A DNA stretch of 64,000 nt from Microtetraspora malaysiensis (GCF_001528665.1 NZ_BBYJ01000007.1:393953-457952), one strand, 5' to 3'; positions 1 through 9,069 are shown, counted from the stretch's first letter. Program-made: numbers and translations. Notes: a model not told the origin generated them from the letters alone.

Positions 1-432
1 GGCCAGGAGGCGAGCGCGCAGGGCCGGACCCTCGGCACCCAGGTCTCACTGTTCGACGTCGCCGACCCGGCGAACCCGCGGCTGCTCTCCCGCTTCCACC
101 AGCAGGACTCCGGCTCCGAAGCCGAGTGGGATCCCCACGCGTTCCTCTACTGGCCGCAGAGCGGGCTCGCGATGCTGCCGCTGCAGAACTACGGCGCCGA
201 CTGGCGCAACGGCAGCTCGGCGCTCGTGCTCAAGGTCACCGACGGCGCGATCACGAAGGCCGGCACCATCCGGCACCCGGGCGTCACGGGCAGGGACGAC
301 GTCCCGACACCTGACCCGTCCATCCGCCGCTCCGTCGTCATCGGCGACACGGTCTGGACGTTCTCCGGGCTCGGTGTGAAGGTCAGCGACGCCGCCACCC
401 TCGCCGACCGGGGCTGGATCCCCTTCACCTGA
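1..432 (+). CDS. Secreted beta-propeller protein, C-terminal part (5' end outside window)
   Basis: The last 143 residues of a protein whose start lies before the window. Blade-like segments are visible (VSLFDVADPANPRLL, SALVLKVTDGAITKAG and RRSVVIGDTVWTFSG near the end). These resemble the extracytoplasmic actinobacterial proteins with a C-terminal beta-propeller (Beta_propel family), in which blades end in phrases like LFDVSDPANP. No catalytic residues can be assigned, and the signal peptide, if any, is not visible. It converges on glpD, with a strong hairpin between the two stops. Family assignment is probable; function is unknown. Confidence 0.75.
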   Translation, partial: GQEASAQGRTLGTQVSLFDVADPANPRLLSRFHQQDSGSEAEWDPHAFLYWPQSGLAMLPLQNYGADWRNGSSALVLKVTDGAITKAGTIRHPGVTGRDDVPTPDPSIRRSVVIGDTVWTFSGLGVKVSDAATLADRGWIPFT

Positions 433-456
433 CGAGCGGGGCAGTACACCTGAGGA

Positions 457-497
457 GTGTCTGACAAATCAAGCCCTGCTGTGCATTTGTCAGACAC
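457..497. terminator. Convergent hairpin between the beta-propeller gene and glpD
   Basis: A perfect 13-bp inverted repeat, GTGTCTGACAAAT at 457-469 and ATTTGTCAGACAC at 485-497, separated by 15 nt. The glpD stop codon (490-492) lies inside the right arm. The position between two converging genes suggests a bidirectional terminator. There is no clear U-tract on either strand. Confidence 0.7.
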
Positions 498-2244
498 GAC
501 CCTGGGCCGGGCGGTCCTCGGGGACCGCGACCGGCACGATCTCCGGGGCGCCGAGCCTGATCGCGTCGGCCTCCTGGTCGGTGTCCTGCTCCTGAGAAGC
601 CCGCTCGGCCTGGACCCGCTTGGTGTAGTACTCGACCTCCCGCCTGACCTGCTCGGCGTCCCAGCCGAGCGGGCCGGCCATGAGCTCGGCCACCTCCTGC
701 GCGACCGCGACGCCCCGGTGGAAGGTCTCGATCGAGATGCGGGTCCGCCGGGTCAGCACGTCGTTGAGGTGCCGGGCGCCCTCGTGCGTGGCCGCGTACA
801 CGATCTCGGCCCGCAGGTGGTCGTCCGCCCCGGAGAGCGGCCGCCCGAGCGACGGATCACTCTCGACGAGCATCAGCACCTCGTCGATCAGTGAGCCGTA
901 CCGCCGGAGCAGGTGCTCGATCCGCGCCACGTGCAGCCCCGAGGACTGGGCCAGCCGGTGCCGGGAGTTCCACAGCGCCTGGTAGCCCTCCGCGCCCACG
1001 AGCGGCACCTGGTCGGTGCAGGACGGCGGCACCCGCTGGTCCAGCCCGTGGGCGACCGCGTCCACCGCGTCGGCCGCCATCACGCGGTACGTCGTGAACT
1101 TCCCTCCGGCGATCATGACGAGTCCGGGTACCGGATGCGTGACGACGTGCTCGCGGGAGAGCTGCGAGGTCTCCTCGGACTCCCCCGCCAGCAGCGGGCG
1201 CAGGCCCGCGTAGACGCCCTCGACGTCGTCCCGCGACAGCGGCACCGACAGCACCTCGTTGACATGGTCGAGCACGTAGTCGATGTCGGCCCGCGACGCG
1301 GCCGGGTGCGCCTTGTCCAGCGTCCACTCGGTGTCGGTGGTGCCGATGATCCAGTGCCGCCCCCACGGGATCACGAACAGCACCGACTTCTCCGTGCGCA
1401 GGATGATCCCGGTGAGCGACTGGATGCGGTCGCGCGGCACCAGGAGATGCACGCCCTTGGACGACCGTACGTGGATCTGGCCACGCCCGCCGACGAGCTG
1501 CTGGATGTCGTCGGTCCACACGCCGGTGGCGTTCACCACCTGCCGGGCGCGCACGTCCAGCTCGGCGCCCGTCTCCAGGTCGCGGACCCGCACGCCGGTG
1601 ACCCGCTCGCCCTCCCGGAGGAAGCCGACGGCCTGGCTGCGCGAGGCCACGTACGCGCCGTACGTGGCGGCCGTGCGCAGCAGGGTCATCACGTAGCGCG
1701 CGTCGTCCACCTGGGCGTCCCAGTACTGCACCGCGCCGACGAAGGCGGCCTTCCGCAGCGACGGCGCGACCCGCAGGGCGTGCCGCCGGGAGAGGTGCCG
1801 GTGGCCCGGCACGCCCCGGGTGATGCCGAACGAGAAGCCGAGCGTGTCGTACAGCGCCAGCCCGGCCCCGATGTACGGACGCTCCCAGCCCCGATGGGTC
1901 AGCGGGAACAGGAAGGGGACGGGCCGGACCAGGTGCGGGGCGATCCGCTTGAGCAGCAGCCCGCGCTCACGCAGCGCCTCCCTGACCAGGTCGAAGTTGA
2001 GCTGTTCGAGATAGCGCAGGCCGCCGTGGATGAGCTTGGATGAGCGCGACGAGGTGCCGGAGGCGAAGTCCCGCGCCTCCACCACCCCCACCGAGAGCCC
2101 GCGCGTCGCGGCGTCGAGGGCGACGCCCGCCCCCACCACGCCGCCTCCGACCACGACGACGTCGAGTTCCTCTGCCGCCATCTGGGCCAGGGCGTCCGCG
2201 CGCTCGGCCGGGCCGAGCCGCGCCGCGCCTGTTCGCGCCGTCAT
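490..2244 (-). CDS. glpD: Glycerol-3-phosphate dehydrogenase (GlpD)
   Basis: An FAD-dependent, membrane-associated enzyme that oxidises glycerol-3-phosphate to dihydroxyacetone phosphate and feeds electrons to quinone. The 584 residues match the family length. A Rossmann FAD motif (VVVGGGVVGAGVALDAATRG) lies near residue 30, followed by SSRSSKLIHGGLRYLE, the DAO fold, an NATGVWTD segment and MIAGGKFTTYR near residue 380. The last third is the GlpD C-terminal helical domain. The ATG is preceded by AGAGGAG with a 4-nt spacer. It is transcribed alone, divergent from the SIS/nagA pair. Confidence 0.95.
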   Translation of the reverse strand: MTARTGAARLGPAERADALAQMAAEELDVVVVGGGVVGAGVALDAATRGLSVGVVEARDFASGTSSRSSKLIHGGLRYLEQLNFDLVREALRERGLLLKRIAPHLVRPVPFLFPLTHRGWERPYIGAGLALYDTLGFSFGITRGVPGHRHLSRRHALRVAPSLRKAAFVGAVQYWDAQVDDARYVMTLLRTAATYGAYVASRSQAVGFLREGERVTGVRVRDLETGAELDVRARQVVNATGVWTDDIQQLVGGRGQIHVRSSKGVHLLVPRDRIQSLTGIILRTEKSVLFVIPWGRHWIIGTTDTEWTLDKAHPAASRADIDYVLDHVNEVLSVPLSRDDVEGVYAGLRPLLAGESEETSQLSREHVVTHPVPGLVMIAGGKFTTYRVMAADAVDAVAHGLDQRVPPSCTDQVPLVGAEGYQALWNSRHRLAQSSGLHVARIEHLLRRYGSLIDEVLMLVESDPSLGRPLSGADDHLRAEIVYAATHEGARHLNDVLTRRTRISIETFHRGVAVAQEVAELMAGPLGWDAEQVRREVEYYTKRVQAERASQEQDTDQEADAIRLGAPEIVPVAVPEDRPAQGRV

Positions 2245-2276
2245 AGAGCTCCTCTGAAGATACGGCGGTGGTTTGC

Positions 2277-2305
2277 GTTATGGGTGTTCTACCCCGATTT
2301 GTCCA
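2277..2305 (-). promoter_or_regulatory. Possible glpD promoter
   Basis: On the minus strand TGGACA (2305-2300), a 17-nt spacer and CATAAC (2282-2277) lie about 33 nt upstream of the glpD ATG. The match to a primary-sigma promoter is moderate. Confidence 0.35.
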
Positions 2306-2350
2306 GCCAAACTACCCGCCAGTAACCCCACTGGTGCTCACGCCCCACAG

Positions 2351-2529
2351 CGCTTATGGCGCTCGCTTCGCTCGCGCGGGCTCGGGGCGCCCTCAGTCGA
2401 TGTCTTCCCTCGTCACTCGGGGCCTCGTTCCTCAGCCCGCTCGTTCCTCAGTCCAGACACCGCCGCGCCCCGAGCGTGATAGTCCGGCGCCGTAATGAGC
2501 ACAGGCACTCGCGCGGGCTCGGGGCGCCC
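2351..2529. repeat. Dispersed intergenic repeat, copy A
   Basis: One of four related blocks in the window (others at 12901-13078, 13111-13320 and 19891-20084). The block opens and closes with the same 22-bp sequence, starting CTCGCGCGGGCTCGGGG (2371-2392 and 2508-2529). Between them lie the shared core GATGTCTTCCCTCGTCAC (from 2399), CCTCAGTCCAGACACCGCC (from 2447) and GCGCCCCGAGC (2465-2475). The last is the exact reverse complement of GCTCGGGGCGC at 2380-2390, so the core can fold into a long-loop hairpin. No convincing gene. It fills most of the 350-bp gap between glpD and the SIS gene. Confidence 0.85.
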
Positions 2530-2536
2530 CTCGATA

Positions 2537-2576
2537 TGCACAAATGTGCGCGTTTCTGCTATAGATGGTGCAGAAA
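2537..2576 (+). promoter_or_regulatory. Promoter and candidate operators for the SIS gene-nagA pair
   Basis: TGCACA (2537-2542), a 17-nt spacer and TATAGAT (2560-2566) form a likely promoter 30 nt upstream of the TTG start. Two inverted repeats overlap it: GCACA-AA-TGTGC (2538-2549) over the -35, and TTTCTGC-N10-GCAGAAA (2553-2576) spanning the -10. This suggests a repressor responding to an amino sugar. The sites do not look like the DasR consensus known from Streptomyces. Confidence 0.55.
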
Positions 2577-2595
2577 TACACAAAAGGAGCCTGCC

Positions 2596-3477
2596 TTGAC
2601 CACTCACACCGAGGTGGAGATCGCATCGCAACCGGCCTGCTGGCGCAGGGCGGCCGAGCTCGCCTCCGCGGCCGGTACGGCGCTGCCCCGCGAGGGCGAG
2701 CGAGTGGCCGTCGTGGGATGCGGCACGTCATGGTTCGTCGCCCAGGCGTACGCCGTGCTGCGGGAACGGGCCGGCCACGGCGAGACCGACGCCTTCGCCG
2801 CCTCCGAGACGCCCTCCGGCCGCCGCTACGACCGGATCCTCGCGCTGACCCGCTCCGGGACCACCACCGAGGTGCTCGACCTGCTCCGCGGCACCGGGAC
2901 GCCCACCATCGCGATCACCGCCGACCCCGCGACACCGGTCATGTCCCTCGCCGACGACGTCGTGGTGCTGGACTTCGCCGACGAGCGCTCCGTCGTCCAG
3001 ACCCGCTTCGCGACCACGCAGCTCGCCCTGCTCCGCGCCCACCTCGGCGAGGACCTCACCCAGGCGATCGCGGACGCCGAGGAGGCCGTGGCCGAGCCGG
3101 TGGCCGCCGAGCTGATCGAGGCCGAGCAGTTCACGTTCCTCGGCCGCGGCTGGACCTGCGGCCTGGCCGCCGAGGCCGCGCTGAAGATGCGCGAGGCCGC
3201 CCGCACCTGGACCGAGAGCTATCCGGCGATGGAGTACCGCCACGGGCCGATCAGCATCGCCGGGCCGGGCCGGATCACCTGGATGCTCGGGCAGGACGTC
3301 CCGCCCGGCCTGGCCGACCAGGTCGCGGCGACCGGCGGAACCTTCCTGTCCGGCGGCCGGGACGCCATGGCCGAGCTGGTGAAGATCCAGCGTGTCGCGG
3401 TCGAGCGTGCCAGGGCCCGCGGCCTCGACCCGGACCGCCCGATGCACCTCACCCGATCGGTGATCCTGGAGGCGTGA
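2596..3477 (+). CDS. SIS-domain sugar isomerase/deaminase-like protein
   Basis: 293 residues with two SIS (sugar isomerase) modules and no glutaminase domain. Residues 38-50 (VAVVGCGTSWFVA) and a later LTRSGTTTEVLDLL form the phosphosugar-binding site; EAALKMREAARTWTESYPAMEYRHGP is replaced here by its key parts ALKMREA and MEYRHGP, typical of GlmS-like isomerase halves. Related proteins deaminate or isomerise glucosamine- or galactosamine-6-phosphate. nagA follows 86 nt downstream on the same strand, so a role after deacetylation of GlcNAc-6-P is likely. The TTG start is chosen because AAGGAG (2584-2589) sits 6 nt upstream; the open frame reaches further up but only through the repeat. Exact reaction not proven. 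Confidence 0.85.
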   Translation: MTTHTEVEIASQPACWRRAAELASAAGTALPREGERVAVVGCGTSWFVAQAYAVLRERAGHGETDAFAASETPSGRRYDRILALTRSGTTTEVLDLLRGTGTPTIAITADPATPVMSLADDVVVLDFADERSVVQTRFATTQLALLRAHLGEDLTQAIADAEEAVAEPVAAELIEAEQFTFLGRGWTCGLAAEAALKMREAARTWTESYPAMEYRHGPISIAGPGRITWMLGQDVPPGLADQVAATGGTFLSGGRDAMAELVKIQRVAVERARARGLDPDRPMHLTRSVILEA

Positions 3478-3563
3478 CCCCACCTCCGGTCGCGGCAGGA
3501 TGGACCCATGCACGAGGACTCCGGGAACCGATCACCGCGACCGCCGCGGGCCAGGAGGGCGAC

Positions 3564-4706
3564 ATGAGCATCACCCTTTCCGACGCCCGCGTCGTCACTC
3601 TGGACGGCGAGCACGACGGCTGGCTCACCATCGAGGACGGCCGCATCACCCATATCGGACACGGCGCCGCGCCGGGGAACGGCCATAGTCTGGGCGGCCG
3701 GCTGGTCGTCCCCGGCTTCGTCGACATGCACAGCCACGGCGGGGCCGGCGGCTCGTTCCCCGACGGCGACCCCGGCACCGCCGCCGAGGTCGCGGCGTTC
3801 CACCTGGGCAAGGGGACGACCACCATGGTCGCCAGCCTGGTCACCGCCCCGCTCGACCGGATCGCCCGCGCGGCGTCCGCCCTGGCCGACCTCTGCGAGC
3901 AGGGCCTCCTCGCGGGCATCCACTTCGAGGGCCCGTACATCGCGCGGAGCAGGTGCGGCGCGCACGACCCGGCGCTGCTGCGCGACCCGTCCCGCGAGGA
4001 GCTCCGGCAGCTGCTCAAGGCGGGCCGGGGGCAGGTCCGGATGCTGACAATCGCCCCCGAGCTGCCCGGCGCGCTCGACGTCATCAGGGACGCCGTCGCC
4101 GACGGCGTCATCGCCGCCCTCGGGCACAGCGACGCCGTCTACGACAAGACGATCGAGGGCATCGAGGCGGGCGCCAGCGTGGCGACCCACCTCTACAACG
4201 CGATGCCGCAGCTCGGCCACCGCGACCCGGGCCCGATCGCCGCCCTGCTGGAGGACGACCGGGTCACGGTCGAGCTCATCAACGACGGCGTCCACGTCCA
4301 CCCCGCCATGCTCGAGCTGGCCATGCGGGTCGCCGGCTCCGGCCGTACGGCGCTGATCACCGACGCGATGGCCGCGGCCGGGATGGGCGACGGCAGGTAC
4401 CCCCTCGGCCCGATGACCGTGGACGTGAAGGACGGGGTGGCCCGCATCGCCGACGGCGGCTCCATCGCGGGCAGCACGCTCACCATGGACGTCGCGTTCA
4501 AGCGGACGGTCGAGCAGGTGGGCGTGGCTCCCGCCGAGGTGGCGCGGATGGCGTCGCTCACCCCCGCGCGGGTGCTCGGCCTCGACCACGAGATCGGCTC
4601 GATCACGGTCGGGAAGTACGCCGACCTGGTGGTGCTCGGCGACACCCTGGAGGTCGAGGGCGTCATGCGCCGCGGCGTGTGGATCCGCCGCCCCTCAGGA
4701 GCGTGA
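3564..4706 (+). CDS. nagA: N-acetylglucosamine-6-phosphate deacetylase
   Basis: Removes acetate from GlcNAc-6-phosphate to give glucosamine-6-phosphate in cytosolic amino-sugar catabolism and wall recycling. The 380-residue amidohydrolase fold shows the metal-binding DMHSHGG near residue 55, HFEGPY, ALGHSDA, HLYNAMP, DGVHVHP and the catalytic LITDAMAAAG. A C-terminal GKYADLVVL segment closes the composite beta-sandwich domain. AGGAGGG sits 4 nt before the ATG. It follows the SIS gene and ends at a strong hairpin, so the two form a short operon. Confidence 0.95.
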   Translation: MSITLSDARVVTLDGEHDGWLTIEDGRITHIGHGAAPGNGHSLGGRLVVPGFVDMHSHGGAGGSFPDGDPGTAAEVAAFHLGKGTTTMVASLVTAPLDRIARAASALADLCEQGLLAGIHFEGPYIARSRCGAHDPALLRDPSREELRQLLKAGRGQVRMLTIAPELPGALDVIRDAVADGVIAALGHSDAVYDKTIEGIEAGASVATHLYNAMPQLGHRDPGPIAALLEDDRVTVELINDGVHVHPAMLELAMRVAGSGRTALITDAMAAAGMGDGRYPLGPMTVDVKDGVARIADGGSIAGSTLTMDVAFKRTVEQVGVAPAEVARMASLTPARVLGLDHEIGSITVGKYADLVVLGDTLEVEGVMRRGVWIRRPSGA

Positions 4707-4713
4707 AAAACGA

Positions 4714-4743
4714 CGCGGGCCCCTCGAAATCGAGGAGCCCGCG
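4714..4743. terminator. Hairpin between nagA and guaB3
   Basis: CGCGGGC (4714-4720) pairs with GCCCGCG (4737-4743) and CCTCG (4722-4726) with CGAGG (4731-4735), with one internal mismatch and a short AAAT loop. It begins 7 nt after the nagA stop. On the plus strand TTCGTTCG follows. It may also serve guaB3 from the other side. Confidence 0.75.
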
Positions 4744-4836
4744 TTCGTTCGTCCACTCAGGTCCGCGCCCAGAAGGCGGCCGACCCTCTCGTGGCGGACC
4801 GGTCACCGCCGGGTCGCCACCCGGGGAAGTGGGATC

Positions 4837-5955
4837 TCAGGGCTGGGGCGGGGCGACGACGACCTCGACCCGCTGGAACTCCTTCAGGTCGGAGTAGCCC
4901 GCGGTCGCCATCGTGCGCTTCAGCGCGCCCATGAGGTTCATGGAGCCGTCGGCGAGCGAGGACGGCCCGTGCAGGATCTCCTGCAGCGTCCCGATTGTGC
5001 CGAACTCGACGCGCTTGCCGCGCGGCAGTTCGGGGTGGTGCGCCTCGGAGCCCCAGTGGTAACCCCGGCCCGGCGCCTCGGCCGCGCGGGCGAGCGGCGA
5101 GCCCACCATGACGGCGTCCGCGCCGCAGGCGATGGCCTTGGCGATGTCGCCCGAGCCGCCCATGCCGCCGTCGGCGATCACGTGGACGTAGCGACCGCCC
5201 GACTCGTCCATGTAGTCGCGGCGCGCCGCGGCCACGTCCGAGATCGCGGTGGCCATCGGCACGACCACGCCGAGAACGTTGCGCGTGGTGTGCGAGGCGC
5301 CGCCGCCGAAGCCGACCAGCACACCCGCCGCGCCGGTCCGCATGAGGTGCAGCGCCGCCGTGTACGTGGCGCAGCCACCCACGATCACCGGCACGTCCAG
5401 CTCGTAGATGAACTGCTTGAGGTTCAGCGGCTCGGCCCGGCCGGACACGTGCTCGGCCGAGACCGTCGTGCCGCGGATGACGAAGATGTCCACGCCGGCG
5501 TCGATGACGGCCTTGTGGTAGCGCGCCGTCTTCTGCGGGGAGAGCCGCACCGCCGTGGTCACGCCCGCCGCGCGGATCTCCTCGATCCGCCGGCCGATCA
5601 GCTCCTCGTCGATCGGCGTCGTGTAGATCTCCTGCAGCCGGCGGGTCGCGGCGTCGCTGTCGAGGGTCGCGACCTCCTCCAGCAGCGGCGCCGGGTCCTC
5701 GTACCGCGTCCACAGCCCTTCGAGGTCCAGCACGCCGAGGCCGCCCAGCCGCCCGATCTCGATCGCCGTCCGCGGGGACACGACGCTGTCCATGGGGCTG
5801 ACCACCATGGGCAGGTCGAACCGGTAGGCGTCGATCTGCCAGGAGATCGAGACCTCCTCGGGGTCGCGGGTGCGCCGGGACGGCACGATGCCGATCTCGT
5901 CCAAGGCGTACGCGCGCCGCCCGCTCTTGCCGCGCCCGATCTCCACCTGAGTCAT
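4837..5955 (-). CDS. guaB3: GuaB3-family IMP dehydrogenase-related protein
   Basis: 372 residues with an IMPDH/GMP reductase TIM-barrel and no CBS insertion. It shows the actinobacterial GuaB3 N-terminus (VEIGRGKSGRRAYALDEIGI), SPMDSVVSP, ADGGMGGSGDIAKAIACGAD and GSPLARAAEAPGRGYHWG. The loop equivalent to the IMPDH catalytic GSICTTR reads GASHTTR, so the catalytic Cys position holds His. Family members sit directly after guaB, as here (93 nt). Its reaction in actinobacteria is unsettled. A TATAGA box (5980-5975) lies between the guaB hairpin and this start, so it may have its own promoter. Confidence 0.9.
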   Translation of the reverse strand: MTQVEIGRGKSGRRAYALDEIGIVPSRRTRDPEEVSISWQIDAYRFDLPMVVSPMDSVVSPRTAIEIGRLGGLGVLDLEGLWTRYEDPAPLLEEVATLDSDAATRRLQEIYTTPIDEELIGRRIEEIRAAGVTTAVRLSPQKTARYHKAVIDAGVDIFVIRGTTVSAEHVSGRAEPLNLKQFIYELDVPVIVGGCATYTAALHLMRTGAAGVLVGFGGGASHTTRNVLGVVVPMATAISDVAAARRDYMDESGGRYVHVIADGGMGGSGDIAKAIACGADAVMVGSPLARAAEAPGRGYHWGSEAHHPELPRGKRVEFGTIGTLQEILHGPSSLADGSMNLMGALKRTMATAGYSDLKEFQRVEVVVAPPQP

Positions 5956-5984
5956 ATCGTCCTACTCTTTCCCATCTATACGGC

Positions 5985-6014
5985 TACGGCTCCCGCCGAG
6001 AGGCGGCAGCCGTA
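5985..6014 (-). terminator. Hairpin after guaB
   Basis: TACGGCT (5985-5991) pairs with AGCCGTA (6008-6014) and CCGCC (5993-5997) with GGCGG (6002-6006), with a C/C mismatch and a GAGA loop. It lies 35 nt beyond the guaB stop and would end or attenuate guaB transcription before guaB3. Confidence 0.6.
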
Positions 6015-6048
6015 CGGCGTCGCAGTCGCTCGCCACCCGTGACAGAAC

Positions 6049-7560
<1,512 letters not shown>

Positions 7561-7580
7561 CTACGCCAGCCCCCTGTGCA

Positions 7581-7622
7581 AGTGTAGTGGTCTCGCTCAA
7601 ACCTCCTTGTCAAGGCTTGACA
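7581..7622 (-). promoter_or_regulatory. guaB upstream region with palindromic operator candidate
   Basis: TGTCAAG-G-CTTGACA (7608-7622) is a perfect 15-bp palindrome with 7-bp arms. Each strand carries a TTGACA-like hexamer. On the guaB strand TTGACA (7613-7608) is followed by TACACT (7586-7581), but the 21-nt spacing is long for a promoter. The palindrome centre is about 85 bp upstream of the guaB start. Operator role is inferred. Confidence 0.45.
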
Positions 7623-7726
7623 CCCCCTCGCCTCGGGAAAGGCGGGCCCACCTGGGGAAGCGACTCCGTACGCGCCTCCCGCGCCGCCTCCGGCGTGACG
7701 CACGGCACTGCCCGGACACAAAGAAG

Positions 7727-7754
7727 TGGGGGGACCGGCTAACCGGTCCCCCCA
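7727..7754. terminator. Orphan 12-bp stem-loop upstream of guaB
   Basis: TGGGGGGACCGG (7727-7738), loop CTAA, then CCGGTCCCCCCA (7743-7754): a perfect 12-bp stem with a tetraloop. On the minus strand it is followed by CTTCTTTGTG. No recognised gene ends here: guaB starts 197 bp away on one side and the TrmB-like gene 272 bp away on the other. It could end a small RNA or an upstream antisense transcript. Confidence 0.6.
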
Positions 7755-7880
7755 CCATCGGCGACAATCGCGATCCCGCGACCCGAGCCCCCCTCCGCGC
7801 CCGGTGGCGCCGGATCGCGGCAACGTGCCGACGCTGTGTTAAGAGTGCGTCACACTCCGTTGATAAGCAATGTCTCACCC

Positions 7881-7919
7881 TGCAATTGCACAAAGCTGCA
7901 TATGCGTTCCGCGGAATGC
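7881..7919. promoter_or_regulatory. Cluster of palindromes upstream of the TrmB/LuxR-type regulator
   Basis: Three perfect palindromes lie within 36 bp: TGCAATTGCA (7881-7890), GCATATGC (7898-7905) and TTCCGCGGAA (7907-7916). The last extends to a near-perfect 16-bp site (7904-7919). A fourth site, GAGTG-N5-CACTC, lies at 7843-7857. The AT-richer base composition suggests a promoter/operator region for the regulator gene at 8026. The rest of the 495-bp gap between guaB and that gene shows no gene. Confidence 0.45.
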
Positions 7920-8025
7920 CGGAACCTCCGGACAGGCCCGGAGCCCGGGGATATCCTCGCCAGACGGCGCGCTCGGGGACGTTCCCACCCCCGGCGGCGC
8001 CGGCGACCCAAGCGCGGAGCGAGCC

Positions 8026-9018
8026 ATGAACACGACGCGAAACGCCGATCCCCTCCAGGCCCTCGGTCTCGGCGAGGCGGAGACCGCCGTGTACACCACG
8101 GTGCTGCGCCTGCACCGCGCCACGCTCGACGAGATCGCCCAGGCCGTGGACGAGCCCGTGGAGAGAGCCGCCGGCCTGCTGGCGACCCTCATCCGGCTCG
8201 GCGCGGTGGACGAGGCCGCCGGGGAGTACCTCGCCCGCCACCCCGCGGCCCCCGTCGGCCGGATGGTCACCGAACGGCTCGCCCTGCTGGCTCTGCAGAG
8301 CCGCCAGATCGACGACATGCTCGCCGCCGTCGCCGACCTGGCCCACGACTACGACTCCGGCCGCGCCTTCCGTACGGGCGAGTTGCGGGTGCGGTCCCTG
8401 ACCGGCGCGGACGAGATCTACGAGGCGGTGATCGCGCTGGCCGGACGGGCGCCCCGCGCCGAGTTGGTGGCCGCCCTCCCCGACCGGCGGACGGCCGGCG
8501 ACTTCTTCGAGAAGTACGCGGACATGTGGATCCACGCGATCAAGGAGGGCGACCTCACGTCGCGCCTGATCATCCCGGTGTCCGCGCTCGGCGTCCCCGC
8601 CTTCCGCGAGGCCGCCGGACTCCTCAACCGGGCGGGCGCGGAGGTGCGCTCCCTGGACCAGGTGCCGAGCTGGTTCTTCACCCTCGGCCACGACGCGGCC
8701 GGGCTGCCGGTCCAGTGGGGCGCCTCGCCTCCCGAACACGCCTACAACTGCTCCCTGGTGCAGTCCCCCGTCGTCGTCGGCGCGCTGCGCGCCCTGTTCA
8801 CCGAGCTGTGGGGAAGGGCGGTGCCGGTCGCGCGTCCCGGAGGGACCATCCAGGTGCTCCGGCTCGCCGCCCAGGGGCTCTCCGACGAGTTGATCGCCCG
8901 GCATCTCGGCCTCTCCGTCCGCACCGTACGCGCCAGGTTCGCCGAGGCCATCGCCGAGCTGGGCGCCAACTCACGGTTCCAGGCGGGGGTGGAGGCCAGC
9001 CGCCGATCCTGGCTCTGA
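8026..9018 (+). CDS. Transcriptional regulator with N-terminal TrmB-like and C-terminal LuxR-type helix-turn-helix
   Basis: 330 residues. Residues 8-60 (ALGLGEAETAVYTTVLRL and on) resemble the TrmB winged helix that scores whether a sugar or other ligand is bound. The middle region (about 100-270) is a ligand- or partner-sensing domain of the type found in actinobacterial helix-turn-helix proteins. The C-terminus (LAAQGLSDELIARHLGLSVR and on) is a LuxR/GerE recognition module. ATG 8026 is preferred because GGAG lies 8 nt upstream; an in-frame ATG at 7870 would translate the palindrome cluster. Target genes are unknown. It is an insertion relative to the DUF5319-guaB neighbourhood of Mycobacterium. 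Confidence 0.8.
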   Translation: MNTTRNADPLQALGLGEAETAVYTTVLRLHRATLDEIAQAVDEPVERAAGLLATLIRLGAVDEAAGEYLARHPAAPVGRMVTERLALLALQSRQIDDMLAAVADLAHDYDSGRAFRTGELRVRSLTGADEIYEAVIALAGRAPRAELVAALPDRRTAGDFFEKYADMWIHAIKEGDLTSRLIIPVSALGVPAFREAAGLLNRAGAEVRSLDQVPSWFFTLGHDAAGLPVQWGASPPEHAYNCSLVQSPVVVGALRALFTELWGRAVPVARPGGTIQVLRLAAQGLSDELIARHLGLSVRTVRARFAEAIAELGANSRFQAGVEASRRSWL

Positions 9019-9069
9019 TCGCGGCCACACGACTCCGTGCCGGGGTGACGCCCAGCCGCCGATCCTGGC
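8996..9069. repeat. 18-bp direct repeat at the 3' end of the regulator gene
   Basis: CCAGCCGCCGATCCTGGC occurs at 8996-9013 (in the last codons) and again at 9052-9069, 56 bp apart. Each copy also has CCAG/CTGG ends that can pair. A degenerate third piece (CCAAGCCAGGAT) follows at about 9092. Role unknown. Confidence 0.6.

Noticed and set aside
2356-2595. N-terminal extension of the SIS protein
   Set aside because: The extra residues translate repeat copy A and the promoter; the TTG at 2596 has the ribosome site.
7860-7888. A promoter TTGATA-N17-CAATTG for the regulator
   Set aside because: The -10 candidate is the centre of a palindrome and a poor match; start site not assignable.
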